From: Salinisphaera sp.
Lineage (GTDB): Bacteria > Pseudomonadota > Gammaproteobacteria > Nevskiales > Salinisphaeraceae
DNA: 33,884 bases
Direction: 5' to 3'
Assembly (NCBI RefSeq): GCF_002729955.1
Contig: NZ_PBYA01000003.1
Span: 65,731-99,614, forward strand
In this document: piece by piece, positions 1 through 9,147 of the stretch
Numbering within the stretch: position 1 is the first letter of the stretch
Layout: the number at the start of each line of letters is the position of its first letter
Translations under genes and position numbers: made by a program
The notes under the pieces: model-generated
What the model saw: only the letters and a program-made list of their open reading frames with translations
The model's database searches: none
Told to the model about the DNA's origin: nothing

Positions 1-63
1 ATGGACCATATAAAAATACCGGCGCTTCGGCCGGCATTTTTATATGGTGCGCCCGGCAGGATT
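1..63. repeat. 63-bp direct repeat, copy 1 (tRNA-Arg 3' end plus terminator)
   Basis: This segment is repeated at 178-240 with a single difference (position 6 is C, position 183 is G). It contains a near-perfect palindromic hairpin at 10-43 with A and T tracts, followed at 45-63 by the last 19 nt, including CCA, of the tRNA-Arg whose full copy lies at 222-298. No tRNA body follows this copy, so it is a 3'-end fragment. The repeat may extend left beyond the window. Confidence 0.9.
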
Positions 64-114
64 ACTCGGCGCTCACGCGCCTCGCCCTTCGGGCCCGTCG
101 CTGCGCGACGGTTC

Positions 115-133
115 GGACTCGCGGTGCGAGTCC
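115..133. repeat. Perfect 8-bp inverted repeat between the two tRNA 3'-end copies
   Basis: GGACTCGC at 115-122 and GCGAGTCC at 126-133 flank a 3-nt loop, inside a longer imperfect palindrome of about 111-142. It lies in the 114-bp spacer between the direct repeats. No coding sequence is recognisable in the spacer. It could be an integrase arm site or debris of a deleted tRNA-linked element, but nothing in the sequence decides this. Confidence 0.5.
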
Positions 134-177
134 GTCGAACCATGCTTGTCTGTCTGTCGCAGGTTCGAAACTTATCG

Positions 178-240
178 ATGGAGCATATAAAAATACCGGC
201 GCTTCGGCCGGCATTTTTATATGGTGCGCCCGGCAGGATT
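178..240. repeat. 63-bp direct repeat, copy 2
   Basis: This is the second copy of the repeat at 1-63, 177 bp to the right. It covers the 3' end of the intact tRNA-Arg gene and its downstream hairpin. A duplicated tRNA 3' end is the usual form of an attachment site for tRNA-targeting integrases, but the copies are too close to hold an element now. Confidence 0.9.
187..220 (-). terminator. Terminator of tRNA-Arg (symmetrical hairpin)
   Basis: CCGGC at 196-200 pairs with GCCGG at 207-211 across a GCTTCG-type loop. The stem is extended by an A tract on the left and a T tract on the right, so it can act in both directions. It starts 2 nt past the CCA end of the minus-strand tRNA. The same hairpin is repeated at 10-43. 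Confidence 0.8.
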
Positions 241-298
241 CGAACCTGCGACCTTCGGCTTCGGAGGCCGACACTCTATCCAACTGAGCTACGGGCGC
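222..298 (-). tRNA. tRNA-Arg, anticodon CCG
   Basis: On the minus strand a complete cloverleaf of 77 nt can be read. The acceptor stem GCGCCCG (298-292) pairs with CGGGCGC near 226-232. The D arm contains AGCTCAGTTGGATAGAG, and the T arm contains GGTTCGAATCC. The 7-nt anticodon loop reads CTCCGAA, giving anticodon CCG, which decodes CGG arginine codons. The 3' CCA is encoded (222-224). The gene is divergent from the cytochrome c5 gene to its right. Its 3' 19 nt recur at 45-63. Confidence 0.96.
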
Positions 299-434
299 AT
301 CGGCGCCGCAAAGGATACGCACCCGCCAGCGCCGCGTCCATCCTCGGCGCGCACACGTATCCGTGTCAGCGGTAAAATCCGTTATACTGCGCGCAATTCC
401 GCGCATCGTTCGACCACGCAACACAAAGCTTGCC

Positions 435-926
435 ATGACCGCCAATACCGACCAGACATTCTTTCGCGCCTTTACCATCGTACTTGGCGCACTGTTCCTG
501 ATCACCATCGCGGCCATCGTTGGCGCACGGTTGATTTCCGGCTCGGGTGACAGCGGCGAGATGCGCCCTGAACAGCTCTCCCGCGTGAAGGATCGAACCG
601 AACCGGTGTATGCGGTCAATACCGACCCGAACGCGACGTCGGTCGCGGCCGCGGGCGACGACAGCGGCGGCGAGCCGATGTCGGGCCAGGAAGTCTATGC
701 CAACGTCTGTTCGGCGTGTCATACCTCCGGTGTGGCCGGTGCGCCCAAGACGTCGGATACCGCGGAATGGACGAAGCGGCTCGAGGAACAGGGCAAGGAC
801 ACCCTCTATTCGCGAGCCATCAACGGCTACAAGGGCATGCCGGCCAAGGGCGGCAACCCCGATCTTTCCGAAGAGGAAATGCATAACGCCGTGGATCACA
901 TTCTCAGCGAAGCGGGCGCGACCTAA
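435..926 (+). CDS. Membrane-anchored cytochrome c5 family protein
   Basis: A 163-aa electron carrier. An uncleaved N-terminal membrane anchor (about residues 11-34) is followed by an acidic, flexible linker and one class I cytochrome c domain. The haem-binding CxxCH is at residues 92-96 (CSACH), and Met135 in [11 protein letters not shown] is the likely distal ligand. The spacing and sequence fit the cytochrome c5 group of gammaproteobacteria, which pass electrons to periplasmic or terminal oxidase partners. The start at 435 places the anchor at the N-terminus. An earlier in-frame ATG at 363 would add 24 basic residues and is less likely, because a TATACT -10-like box lies at 383-388. A strong terminator follows the stop. 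The specific redox partner cannot be told from the neighbours. Confidence 0.9.
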   Translation: MTANTDQTFFRAFTIVLGALFLITIAAIVGARLISGSGDSGEMRPEQLSRVKDRTEPVYAVNTDPNATSVAAAGDDSGGEPMSGQEVYANVCSACHTSGVAGAPKTSDTAEWTKRLEEQGKDTLYSRAINGYKGMPAKGGNPDLSEEEMHNAVDHILSEAGAT

Positions 927-950
927 TCGCGGTCCACGCCTCGTCTTTTC

Positions 951-977
951 AAAGCCGCCCGAGGGGCGGCTTTTTTA
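951..977. terminator. Rho-independent terminator after cytochrome c5
   Basis: GCCGCCC (954-960) pairs with GGGCGGC (964-970) across a 3-nt loop. It is followed by six T on the plus strand and preceded by AAA, so it works best for the cytochrome gene. The TetR stop codon (975-977, minus strand) lies inside the T tract, so the convergent genes share this element. Confidence 0.85.
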
Positions 978-1565
978 TGGGTAACGGTCGTTCTCGGGTG
1001 CGTCTCCAGCAAGGCATTGAATCAATGCCTGCAGATCGGCCGTGACGCCCTCGGCTTCTTCACCGCTTTGAACGCGCATGATCGCGCCATCGATGGCGAG
1101 GGCGATCTGGCGCGCAGTCGCCTCTCCGGCCCGATCGTTTGCCCGCAGACAGCCGGCCAGGGCGGCGATCATCTGCTGTTTATGCGTTCGCGTCCGGCGA
1201 TTCACGCTATCCAGCGCCTGGCCGTATTCGCCCACGCTGTTGAGAAATGCACAGCCGCGAAACCCGGGGCCGGCGAGCCACTCGCCCACCGCCGGCGCGA
1301 TGGCCTTTGGGCTGCCGCCATGGCGTGCAAGCGCCTGAACAAACCAGTCGAGCCAACGCGCGTGCCGCGCCTCCAGAAAGGCCTCGACCAGCGCGTCCTT
1401 GCTGGCGAAGTGCCGGTAGAAGGTGACCTTGGTCACGCCCGCTTCGGCAATGAGTGCGTTGGTGCCCGTGGCCCGAATTCCATCGCGATAGAACAGCCGC
1501 TGCGCGGCCTGGAGAATGCGTTGGCGCGGCGCAGCGCCCGCCTCGACGGATATGTCTTCGATCAT
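975..1565 (-). CDS. TetR/AcrR family transcriptional repressor
   Basis: A 196-aa regulator. The N-terminal helix-turn-helix (about residues 12-60) has the family signature: RILQAAQRLFYRDGIRATGTNALIAEAGVTKVTFYRHFASKDALVEAFL. The C-terminal ligand domain contains RGCAFLNS, a motif shared by TetR proteins of the YxaF/LmrA type. The start at 1565 (ATG, MIEDISVEAG) leaves a normal 10-15 residue lead before the helix-turn-helix. Upstream in-frame extension would run through the operators. It is divergent from the DUF1348 gene, and two identical-format palindromes lie between the starts, so autoregulation plus repression of the neighbour is likely. The ligand is unknown. Confidence 0.9.
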   Translation of the reverse strand: MIEDISVEAGAAPRQRILQAAQRLFYRDGIRATGTNALIAEAGVTKVTFYRHFASKDALVEAFLEARHARWLDWFVQALARHGGSPKAIAPAVGEWLAGPGFRGCAFLNSVGEYGQALDSVNRRTRTHKQQMIAALAGCLRANDRAGEATARQIALAIDGAIMRVQSGEEAEGVTADLQALIQCLAGDAPENDRYP

Positions 1566-1574
1566 TCGACCAGT

Positions 1575-1592
1575 GTAGACAGATCGGTCTAC
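1575..1592. promoter_or_regulatory. Probable TetR operator O1
   Basis: GTAGAC-N6-GTCTAC, a perfect 6-bp dyad starting 10 bp upstream of the tetR start codon. On the minus strand it reads TAGACCGATCtgTCTA, the general format of boxes bound by NemR-like and QacR-like TetR proteins. A second copy in the same format lies 38 bp to the right. Confidence 0.8.
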
Positions 1593-1612
1593 ATGCGCCA
1601 GACTTCGCTTGT

Positions 1613-1630
1613 GTAGACAAACCGGTCTAC
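1613..1630. promoter_or_regulatory. Probable TetR operator O2
   Basis: GTAGAC-N6-GTCTAC again, with the same arms as the copy at 1575-1592 but a different centre (AAACCG). It ends 17 bp before the DUF1348 start codon, a position that would block its promoter or early transcription. The 38-bp centre-to-centre distance is close to 3.6 helical turns. Confidence 0.8.
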
Positions 1631-1647
1631 CTATCGCGAGGACTGCC

Positions 1648-2115
1648 ATGACTGCCAAACCCCCGGTACCACCGTTCGATACCGAAAGCGCTGCCCGCAA
1701 GGTTCGCCTGGCTGAAGATGCCTGGAACAGCCGTGACCCCGACCGGGTGGTCCTGGCCTATACGCCGGACAGCCGCTGGCGAAATCGGGTCGAGTTTCTC
1801 AACGGCCGCGATGCCATACACGCCTTCCTGCAGCGAAAATGGCAACGGGAGCTGGAGTATCGGCTCATCAAATCGCTATGGGCCCATGCCGAGGATCGCA
1901 TCGCCGTGCGTTTTGCCTACGAGTATCGCGACGATGCGGGCCAGTGGTATCGCGCCTATGGCAACGAGAACTGGCAGTTCGACGCGGCCGGGCTGATGCA
2001 TACCCGTCTTGCCAGCATCAACGACTGTCCGATCGCACCAGAGGAGCGCCTGTTCTTCTGGCCGCAGGGTCGCCGCCCGGACGAACACCCGGGGCTGGCC
2101 GAGCTGGGTCTGTAG
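1648..2115 (+). CDS. DUF1348 family protein (NTF2-like fold)
   Basis: A 155-aa cytoplasmic protein. The central block [29 protein letters not shown] followed by [23 protein letters not shown] and ASINDCPI is the family signature of DUF1348, small alpha+beta-barrel proteins related to NTF2/SnoaL. The biochemical role is unknown. Members are often paired with TetR regulators, as here. The start at 1648 is preceded by GCGAGGAC as ribosome binding site. An in-frame ATG at 1609 would lie upstream of operator O2 and is unlikely. It is probably repressed by the divergent TetR protein and induced by an unknown, perhaps electrophilic or aromatic, compound. Confidence 0.88.
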   Translation: MTAKPPVPPFDTESAARKVRLAEDAWNSRDPDRVVLAYTPDSRWRNRVEFLNGRDAIHAFLQRKWQRELEYRLIKSLWAHAEDRIAVRFAYEYRDDAGQWYRAYGNENWQFDAAGLMHTRLASINDCPIAPEERLFFWPQGRRPDEHPGLAELGL

Positions 2116-2147
2116 ATCGACTCGACAGCGCTCTCGGGCCTGGCCGT

Positions 2148-4151
2148 TCAGTCCGAGCTTTCGCCCAGCATGGCCTTGAGTGCGGCGAGCTGGCTGCGGC
2201 CGTGCTCGGCCTCGGCCTTGGGGTCGCGCTTGCGAGCCTGGGGCCAGTCGATTTCGTCCTTGGGCAGCTCTTCCAGAAACCGGCTCGGCGTACTGTCGGT
2301 ATTCTCGCCGCCGCGCCGGCGCTGGCGTGCATAGCTCAACGACAGCGTCTTGCGCGCGCGGGTGATGCCCACATAAAGAAGCCGGCGTTCTTCCTCGATC
2401 TTGTCTTCGTCCATGCAGGCATGGTGGGGCAGCAACCCCTCTTCCATGCCGACGAGAAACACGTGGTCGAACTCCAGGCCCTTGGCGGCATGCAGGGTCA
2501 GCAGGTGGACCTGGTTTTCGATGTCCTTTTCGCTCTGGTTGGCGAAGTCCATGAGGCTGAGCCGGCGTACGACCTCGTCCAGCCCGCGCGGCGTACCGTC
2601 GCTGTTTTCTTCCATATGGCCGAGCCAACCAAGAAACTCGTCGACGTTTTCCAACCGTTTGCGGGCGGCGCGTGTATTGGCTGCGGTATCGCGCAGCCAG
2701 TCGCGATAGTCGATATCGGCAATCAGCTGTACCACCAGTTCCTTGGCGGGCATGGATTCGCCGTCGCGCGCCAGCCCGCGCGCCCAGTCCACGAACTCGG
2801 ACAGGCGGCGACCGGCCCGATCGCCCACGCCGCCGGCCAGGCCCACGCCGCGGGCGGCATCGAACAGGCTCAGGTGACGACTGCCGGCGTAGCGGGCCAG
2901 GGCTTCCAGCGTGGCCGGGCCGATTTCGCGGCGCGGCAGATTGACCACGCGCAAAAACGCGGCGTCGTCGTCCGGGTTGACGAGTAACTTGAGATAGGCG
3001 GCCAGATCGCGGATCTCGCTGCGTTCGAAAAACGAACGCCCGCCGGATACGCGATACGGAATCTGGCGTTCACGCATGGCTTTTTCGAACGCACGCGACT
3101 GGAAATTGCCGCGATAGAGCACGGCATAGTCGCCAAAGGCGTTGCCGGTACGCAGCCGGTGCGACGAGATTTCGCTGGCCACGCGATCGGCCTCGCCCGC
3201 CTCGTCGGCACAGGCCAGCACGCGAATACGATCACCCGCCCCCATCGCGCTCCAGAGGTTTTTCTCGTAGACGCGTGCGTTGGCCGAAATCAGCGTGTTC
3301 GCCGCCGACAGCACGTTGCCCACCGAGCGGTAGTTCTGTTCGAGCTTGATGACCTTCAAATGCGGGAAGTCGCGCGACAGATCGGCGATATTGCCGGGGC
3401 GCGCGCCGCGCCAGGCATAGATCGACTGGTCGTCGTCGCCCACCACGGTAAACGCCGCACGCACACCGGCCAGCAGGCGCATCAGTTCGTACTGGGCGGC
3501 GTTGGTGTCCTGGTATTCGTCCACCAGCAGGTAACGAAAGCGGTTCTGCCAGCGCTCGCGAGCAGCCGCGTCCTCGCGCAACAGCTGAACCGGCAGGCTG
3601 AGCAGATCGTCGAAATCCACTGCGTTGTAGGCCTTCAGCCGGCGCTGGTATTCGGCATAGGCCCGTGCGATTGCCTGTTCGGAGCCGGTCGCGTTCGCCG
3701 CGGCGGCCTCCGGGTCCATCAGGGCCGACTTCCATGCGCTGATGGTAAAGCGCGCGGTCTTGCGCAGCTCGGCGTCCTTGCCGATCAGATCCGCCAGCAG
3801 CTTGTCGGCGTCCTCGGCATCGAAGATCGAAAAGCGCGGCTTGTAGCCGAGCGCGGCATGCTCGGTGCGAATCATCTGCAGACCGAGGCTATGAAACGTG
3901 CTCACGGTCAGACCCTTTGCCGCATCGCCGTCGATGAGCTTCGAGGCGCGCTGCTTCATCTCGCGGGCGGCCTTGTTGGTGAAGGTCACCGCGGCGATGC
4001 GATCGCCCGCATAACCGCGCTTGATCAGATACGCGATCTTGCGGGTGATGACACCGGTCTTGCCCGAACCCGCGCCGGCGAGCACGAGCAACGGGCCGTC
4101 GAGATAACGGACCGCCGCGTCCTGTTGGGGGTTGAGCTTGGGAGTCGCCAT
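2148..4151 (-). CDS. rep: ATP-dependent DNA helicase Rep
   Basis: A 667-aa superfamily 1A 3'-5' helicase, close to the 673 aa of E. coli Rep. Visible motifs: Q motif LNPQQDAAV at the N-terminus, Walker A GAGSGKT (26-32), motif Ia TFTNKAAREM, motif II LLVDEYQDTN, motif III VGDDDQSIYAWRGA, motif IV EQNYRSVGNVL, motif V LLTLHAAKGLEFDHVFLVG and motif VI EERRLLYVGITRARK. Rep removes proteins ahead of replication forks and helps restart forks. The Rep/UvrD/PcrA distinction rests on length, the N-terminus and the short C-terminal tail (about 60 residues after motif VI). It stands alone, convergent with DUF1348 and downstream of the porin terminator. Confidence 0.94.
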   Translation of the reverse strand: MATPKLNPQQDAAVRYLDGPLLVLAGAGSGKTGVITRKIAYLIKRGYAGDRIAAVTFTNKAAREMKQRASKLIDGDAAKGLTVSTFHSLGLQMIRTEHAALGYKPRFSIFDAEDADKLLADLIGKDAELRKTARFTISAWKSALMDPEAAAANATGSEQAIARAYAEYQRRLKAYNAVDFDDLLSLPVQLLREDAAARERWQNRFRYLLVDEYQDTNAAQYELMRLLAGVRAAFTVVGDDDQSIYAWRGARPGNIADLSRDFPHLKVIKLEQNYRSVGNVLSAANTLISANARVYEKNLWSAMGAGDRIRVLACADEAGEADRVASEISSHRLRTGNAFGDYAVLYRGNFQSRAFEKAMRERQIPYRVSGGRSFFERSEIRDLAAYLKLLVNPDDDAAFLRVVNLPRREIGPATLEALARYAGSRHLSLFDAARGVGLAGGVGDRAGRRLSEFVDWARGLARDGESMPAKELVVQLIADIDYRDWLRDTAANTRAARKRLENVDEFLGWLGHMEENSDGTPRGLDEVVRRLSLMDFANQSEKDIENQVHLLTLHAAKGLEFDHVFLVGMEEGLLPHHACMDEDKIEEERRLLYVGITRARKTLSLSYARQRRRGGENTDSTPSRFLEELPKDEIDWPQARKRDPKAEAEHGRSQLAALKAMLGESSD

Positions 4152-4192
4152 GGGCGGCAGAGTCTAGCAGCTAGCACTGCGTGAACAGACAC

Positions 4193-4217
4193 AAAAAAAG
4201 CCGGCCCGAAGGCCGGC
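4193..4217 (-). terminator. Terminator of the TorF-type porin gene
   Basis: GCCGGCC (4200-4206) and GGCCGGC (4211-4217) form a 7-bp stem with a CGAA loop. On the minus strand the stem is followed by seven T (4199-4193). It lies 25 bp past the porin stop codon and before rep, which therefore needs its own promoter. Confidence 0.88.
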
Positions 4218-4241
4218 TCGGTTCAGCCGCTCAAGACGCGT

Positions 4242-4979
4242 CTAGAACGATTTGCTGATCGTGCCCACCGCGGTCGCGCCGCAGATATTGGCACCGCCGC
4301 AGGCGGCATCATCCAGGTCGGTATCGACATAGGCGATCGACCAGTCGAGGCCGAACTGGGTGGTGCCCAGCGAGATCGACCAGTCCGCATAGTCCTCGAA
4401 GTACAGCTCGTTGTCGTCCACGGTCTGGTAACCCGCATGCGCGCCCAGGGTCAGCCATTCTTCCAGCGGGAATTCGAAGCTGGCGTTGTAGTAGAACGCA
4501 TCGCCCGATTCGTTATAGAAATCGTCGCTGTAGGACACGGAGAACGCCGCCGACATGTTGTCGTCGCTGTAGGCGATACCGGGGGTGTATTCCCAGAAGT
4601 CGATCTCGTTGTTGTCGCCGGCCGTGCTCGCGCCCGGGTAGTAGTAGTACAGGACGTTGAAATCCAGCGCCCAGTGTTCGCTCAGCGCCAGCCCGTAGCC
4701 GACATAGAAATCGATTTCCGCCTGGGCACCGTTGTCGCCGGTGACCGGGCTGGGGTTGAAGTTGTCGACGTTCGACGCCCACGTACCCATGTACAGGCCG
4801 CTGTCGAGCGCGTAGTCGAAACCGCCCTGAATGGCGAAGTCGCGATCGGTCTGCGATACGCCGCGATAGCGGTAATCGGTGGTGAAGGCCACGTTGGCAC
4901 TGGCTTCGGCGGCCATCGCACTGGCGCTGGATACGGTCACGACCGCTGCGGCACAGCCGATGAGAAGTTGTTTTTTCAT
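4242..4979 (-). CDS. TorF family putative outer-membrane porin (TIGR02001-like)
   Basis: A 245-aa outer-membrane beta-barrel protein. The Sec signal peptide spans residues 1 to about 27 (MKKQLLIGCAAAVVTVSSASAMA). The mature part begins with ASANVAFTTDYRYRGVSQTDRDFAIQGGFDYALDSGLYMGTWASNV, the hallmark of this family. It has alternating amphipathic strands rich in Asp, Tyr and Asn and ends in Phe, as barrel proteins do. The start at 4979 has AGGGAG upstream, and upstream in-frame sequence has no signal-peptide character. The substrate is unproven. Members of this family are, from memory, often found beside glnK-amtB, as here. A sigma-54-like promoter at 5065-5080 supports nitrogen-related control. 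Confidence 0.85.
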   Translation of the reverse strand: MKKQLLIGCAAAVVTVSSASAMAAEASANVAFTTDYRYRGVSQTDRDFAIQGGFDYALDSGLYMGTWASNVDNFNPSPVTGDNGAQAEIDFYVGYGLALSEHWALDFNVLYYYYPGASTAGDNNEIDFWEYTPGIAYSDDNMSAAFSVSYSDDFYNESGDAFYYNASFEFPLEEWLTLGAHAGYQTVDDNELYFEDYADWSISLGTTQFGLDWSIAYVDTDLDDAACGGANICGATAVGTISKSF

Positions 4980-5064
4980 CTCGGTTTTTGCTCCCTTTGC
5001 AAAAAATCTCGTAGCGAGAAACCCCAAACCCGGCCTAGGCCTTGAACGGGACAGTGCCCATCGA

Positions 5065-5080
5065 TGCACGAGCCATGCCA
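5065..5080 (-). promoter_or_regulatory. Sigma-54 (RpoN) promoter of the porin gene
   Basis: The minus strand reads TGGCATGGCTCGTGCA. This matches TGGCAYG-N4-TTGCW at all positions except the first T of TTGC, with the invariant GG and GC correctly spaced. The transcription start would fall near 5054, giving a leader of about 75 nt. The glnK promoter at 7140 has the same single deviation. Confidence 0.75.
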
Positions 5081-5132
5081 AAGCTACGACCGTTTTCGTT
5101 AACGGCTCGATTCGACCCGGGCCGAACCGCGC

Positions 5133-5157
5133 TGCCCTGCGTGTGACCCACAGGGCA
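5133..5157. promoter_or_regulatory. Inverted repeat upstream of the porin sigma-54 promoter
   Basis: TGCCCTG (5133-5139) and CAGGGCA (5151-5157) form a 7-bp dyad with an 11-bp spacer, centred about 90 bp upstream of the predicted start site. That is where enhancer-binding activators of sigma-54 bind. It does not match the NtrC consensus, so the activator is unknown. Confidence 0.4.
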
Positions 5158-5201
5158 CGATCCGCCGCCCGCCAGGCGTCGGTCATATTATTGTCATAAA
5201 A

Positions 5202-6719
<1,518 letters not shown>

Positions 6720-6727
6720 GGTAGGGG

Positions 6728-6979
6728 TTAGCGGCCGGCGGCGTTGTCGCGTTCGGCTTCCAGCGCCGCCACCTGGGCTTCCAGCGCATCCAGCTTGCGG
6801 CGCGTGTGCGCGAGCATTTCGCGGGCGGCCTCGAACTCCTCGCGCGGAACCAGATCGAGCCGGGCCAGCTGGCCCTGAAGAATCGTGCGGAAATTGGCGT
6901 GCAACTCGTCACGCAGCGGTGCCACCTGGGGCGGCAGGGCCTGGGCAAGACGGGCGGCGATATCTTCAATGGAGCGCAT
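6728..6979 (-). CDS. ubiK: UbiK, ubiquinone biosynthesis accessory factor (BMFP/YqiC)
   Basis: An 83-aa protein. An N-terminal amphipathic helix (MRSIEDIAARLAQALP) is followed by the conserved ILQGQLARLDLVPREEFEAAREMLAHTRRKLDALEAQVAALEAE, whose C-terminal half is a coiled coil that trimerises. UbiK works with UbiJ in the aerobic ubiquinone hydroxylation complex and binds fatty acids and membranes. The start at 6979 gives the usual family length of about 80-90 aa. A longer in-frame ATG at 7054 would overlap the NtrC site and adds unrelated residues. It is the first gene of ubiK-comM, divergent from glnK. Confidence 0.9.
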   Translation of the reverse strand: MRSIEDIAARLAQALPPQVAPLRDELHANFRTILQGQLARLDLVPREEFEAAREMLAHTRRKLDALEAQVAALEAERDNAAGR

Positions 6980-7049
6980 GGCGGCGACAACGACCTCGGC
7001 GGATAAAAGCACAGCATGACGCGAAGAATCGCGGGACGCAAAAGCGCCT

Positions 7050-7066
7050 TGCACCTTTTTGGTGCG
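7050..7066. promoter_or_regulatory. NtrC (NRI) binding site
   Basis: TGCACC-TTTTT-GGTGCG matches the NtrC consensus TGCACY-N5-RGTGCA at all but the last position. It is centred about 108 bp upstream of the predicted glnK start site, an ordinary enhancer position for NtrC. I see no second high-quality site in the 267-bp intergenic region. Confidence 0.82.
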
Positions 7067-7139
7067 GCGTGTTCATGGCCTGTCAGCACGCCCGCTACCG
7101 CCCCCCGTTTTCGCCCATAACTGGCTGTTTTTTATGCCT

Positions 7140-7585
<446 letters not shown>

Positions 7586-7630
7586 GCCGCGCCCGCATAA
7601 CGCCTTAAATTTCGAGGGAAACCCCACGCC

Positions 7631-8920
7631 ATGGAAAACAATATCTTCGAATTGCAGTATGCAATCGATACCTTCTACTTCTTGATCTGCGGGGCACTGG
7701 TCATGTGGATGGCCGCCGGCTTCACCATGCTGGAAGGCGGCCTGGTTCGTGCCAAGAACACGACCGAAATCCTGACCAAGAACATCGCGCTTTATTCGAT
7801 CTCCTGCATCATGTACATGATCTGCGGTTACATGATCATGTATGACGGCAGCCTGTTCCTGAACGGCATCGCCGGCGGCGACAACCTGGTACAGGAAGCG
7901 TTGGCCGCCTCGGCCGAGAACGGTTTCGGCGGCGACTCGGTCTATTCCGGCGCCTCGGACTTCTTCTTCCAGGTGGTGTTCGTGGCCACGGCCATGTCGG
8001 TGGTATCCGGCGCGGTCGCCGAACGCATGAAGCTGTGGGCCTTCCTGGGCTTCGCGGTGATCATGACCGGCTTCATCTATCCGATGGAAGGCGCCTGGTC
8101 ATGGAACGGCGCCGACGTATTCGGCCTGTACAACTTCGACGATTTCGGCGGCTTCTCCGACTTTGCCGGCTCCGGCATCGTGCATATGGCCGGCGCGGCC
8201 GCGGCCCTGGCCGGTGTGCTGCTGCTGGGTCCGCGTAAGGGCAAGTTCCGCGCCGACGGCACCGTGGGTGCCATCCCGGGCGCCAACCTGCCGCTGGCCG
8301 CACTCGGCACGCTGATCCTCTGGATGGGCTGGTTCGGCTTCAATGGCGGCTCCGTGCTCAAGCTCGGTGATATCGCCAGCGCCAACTCGGTGGCCATGGT
8401 GTTTCTGAACACCAACACCGCCGCGGCCGGCGGCCTGGTCGCGGCCCTGCTGCTGGCCCGTGCCCTGTTCGGCAAGGGCGACCTGACCATGGCACTCAAC
8501 GGCGCACTGGCCGGCCTGGTGGTGATCACGGCCGAGCCTTCCACCCCGAGTCCGCTCGTGGCCACCCTGTTCGGCGCGGCCGGCGGCATCGTGGTGGTGT
8601 TCGCGATTCTGGCGCTGGACAAGCTCAAGATCGACGACCCGGTGGGCGCGATCTCGGTGCACGGTGTCTGCGGCCTGCTGGGCCTGCTCGTGGTGCCGAT
8701 CACCAACGACGGCGCGAGCCTGGTCGGCCAGATCGTCGGCGCGCTGACCATCTTCGTGTGGGTGTTCGTGACCAGCCTGATCGTCTGGGGCATCCTCAAG
8801 GCCACGGTGGGTATCCGTGTCTCCGAAGAAGAGGAAGTCGAAGGCGTGGATCTGGGCGAATGCGGCATGGAAGCCTATCCGGAGTTCACCTCCGGCGGCA
8901 GCCGTCGCTCGATGTCATAA
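7631..8920 (+). CDS. amtB: Ammonium transporter, Amt family (copy 1)
   Basis: A 429-aa, 11-helix inner-membrane ammonium channel. There is no cleavable signal peptide: the protein begins MENNIFELQYAIDTFYF, placing it in a different Amt subgroup from the E. coli-like copy at 9148. The pore twin histidines are present: His185 in GSGIVHMAGAAAAL and His344 in AISVHGVCGLLG. The signature GWFGFNGGS is intact. The charged cytoplasmic tail (GIRVSEEEEVEGVDLGECGMEAYPEF) is the part that contacts GlnK. GAGGGA upstream of the ATG serves as ribosome binding site. It is co-transcribed with glnK1 and ends in a strong terminator. Confidence 0.94.
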   Translation: MENNIFELQYAIDTFYFLICGALVMWMAAGFTMLEGGLVRAKNTTEILTKNIALYSISCIMYMICGYMIMYDGSLFLNGIAGGDNLVQEALAASAENGFGGDSVYSGASDFFFQVVFVATAMSVVSGAVAERMKLWAFLGFAVIMTGFIYPMEGAWSWNGADVFGLYNFDDFGGFSDFAGSGIVHMAGAAAALAGVLLLGPRKGKFRADGTVGAIPGANLPLAALGTLILWMGWFGFNGGSVLKLGDIASANSVAMVFLNTNTAAAGGLVAALLLARALFGKGDLTMALNGALAGLVVITAEPSTPSPLVATLFGAAGGIVVVFAILALDKLKIDDPVGAISVHGVCGLLGLLVVPITNDGASLVGQIVGALTIFVWVFVTSLIVWGILKATVGIRVSEEEEVEGVDLGECGMEAYPEFTSGGSRRSMS

Positions 8921-8947
8921 AGCGATCGCGAGCGATTGCGTATCCAG

Positions 8948-8976
8948 GAGGCCCCGGCAACGGGGCCTCTTTTTTT
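8948..8976 (+). terminator. Terminator of the glnK-amtB operon
   Basis: A 9-bp perfect stem GAGGCCCCG/CGGGGCCTC (8948-8956, 8961-8969) with a GCAA loop and seven T after it. It separates the first ammonium module from the second. Confidence 0.93.
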
Positions 8977-9147
8977 GTTTGCGACATAAGAGCCGAAGCC
9001 CTGTCGCGGCTTCCCGATCGAGGCCGAGAAACACCGACACACGCGATTACCCGGTGCAGCCGGCACTCGGCCCTGTCGCCGCCCCGCACCAGGGCACAAG
9101 GCTTCGCTATACTTCGCGGCGTTCGCTTCAACCCGCCTCGAAACGCC

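Noticed and set aside
1-375. A 124-codon plus-strand open frame over the tRNA region
   Set aside because: It runs through the tRNA-Arg gene, two terminators and the repeat; its internal sequence similarity is only the 63-bp DNA repeat.
1839-2987. Plus-strand frame of 382 codons opposite rep
   Set aside because: Antisense shadow of the conserved helicase; translation resembles no protein family.
5133-5157. NtrC site upstream of the porin
   Set aside because: The inverted repeat TGCCCTG-N11-CAGGGCA lacks the GCAC/GTGC half-sites and 17-bp geometry of NtrC; kept only as an unassigned dyad.
9090-9108. Possible sigma-54 promoter upstream of amtB2 (GGGCACAAGGCTTCGC)
   Set aside because: The GG and GC elements are spaced one base too far apart and the -12 element is poor; the nearby TATACT box suggests a sigma-70-type promoter instead.
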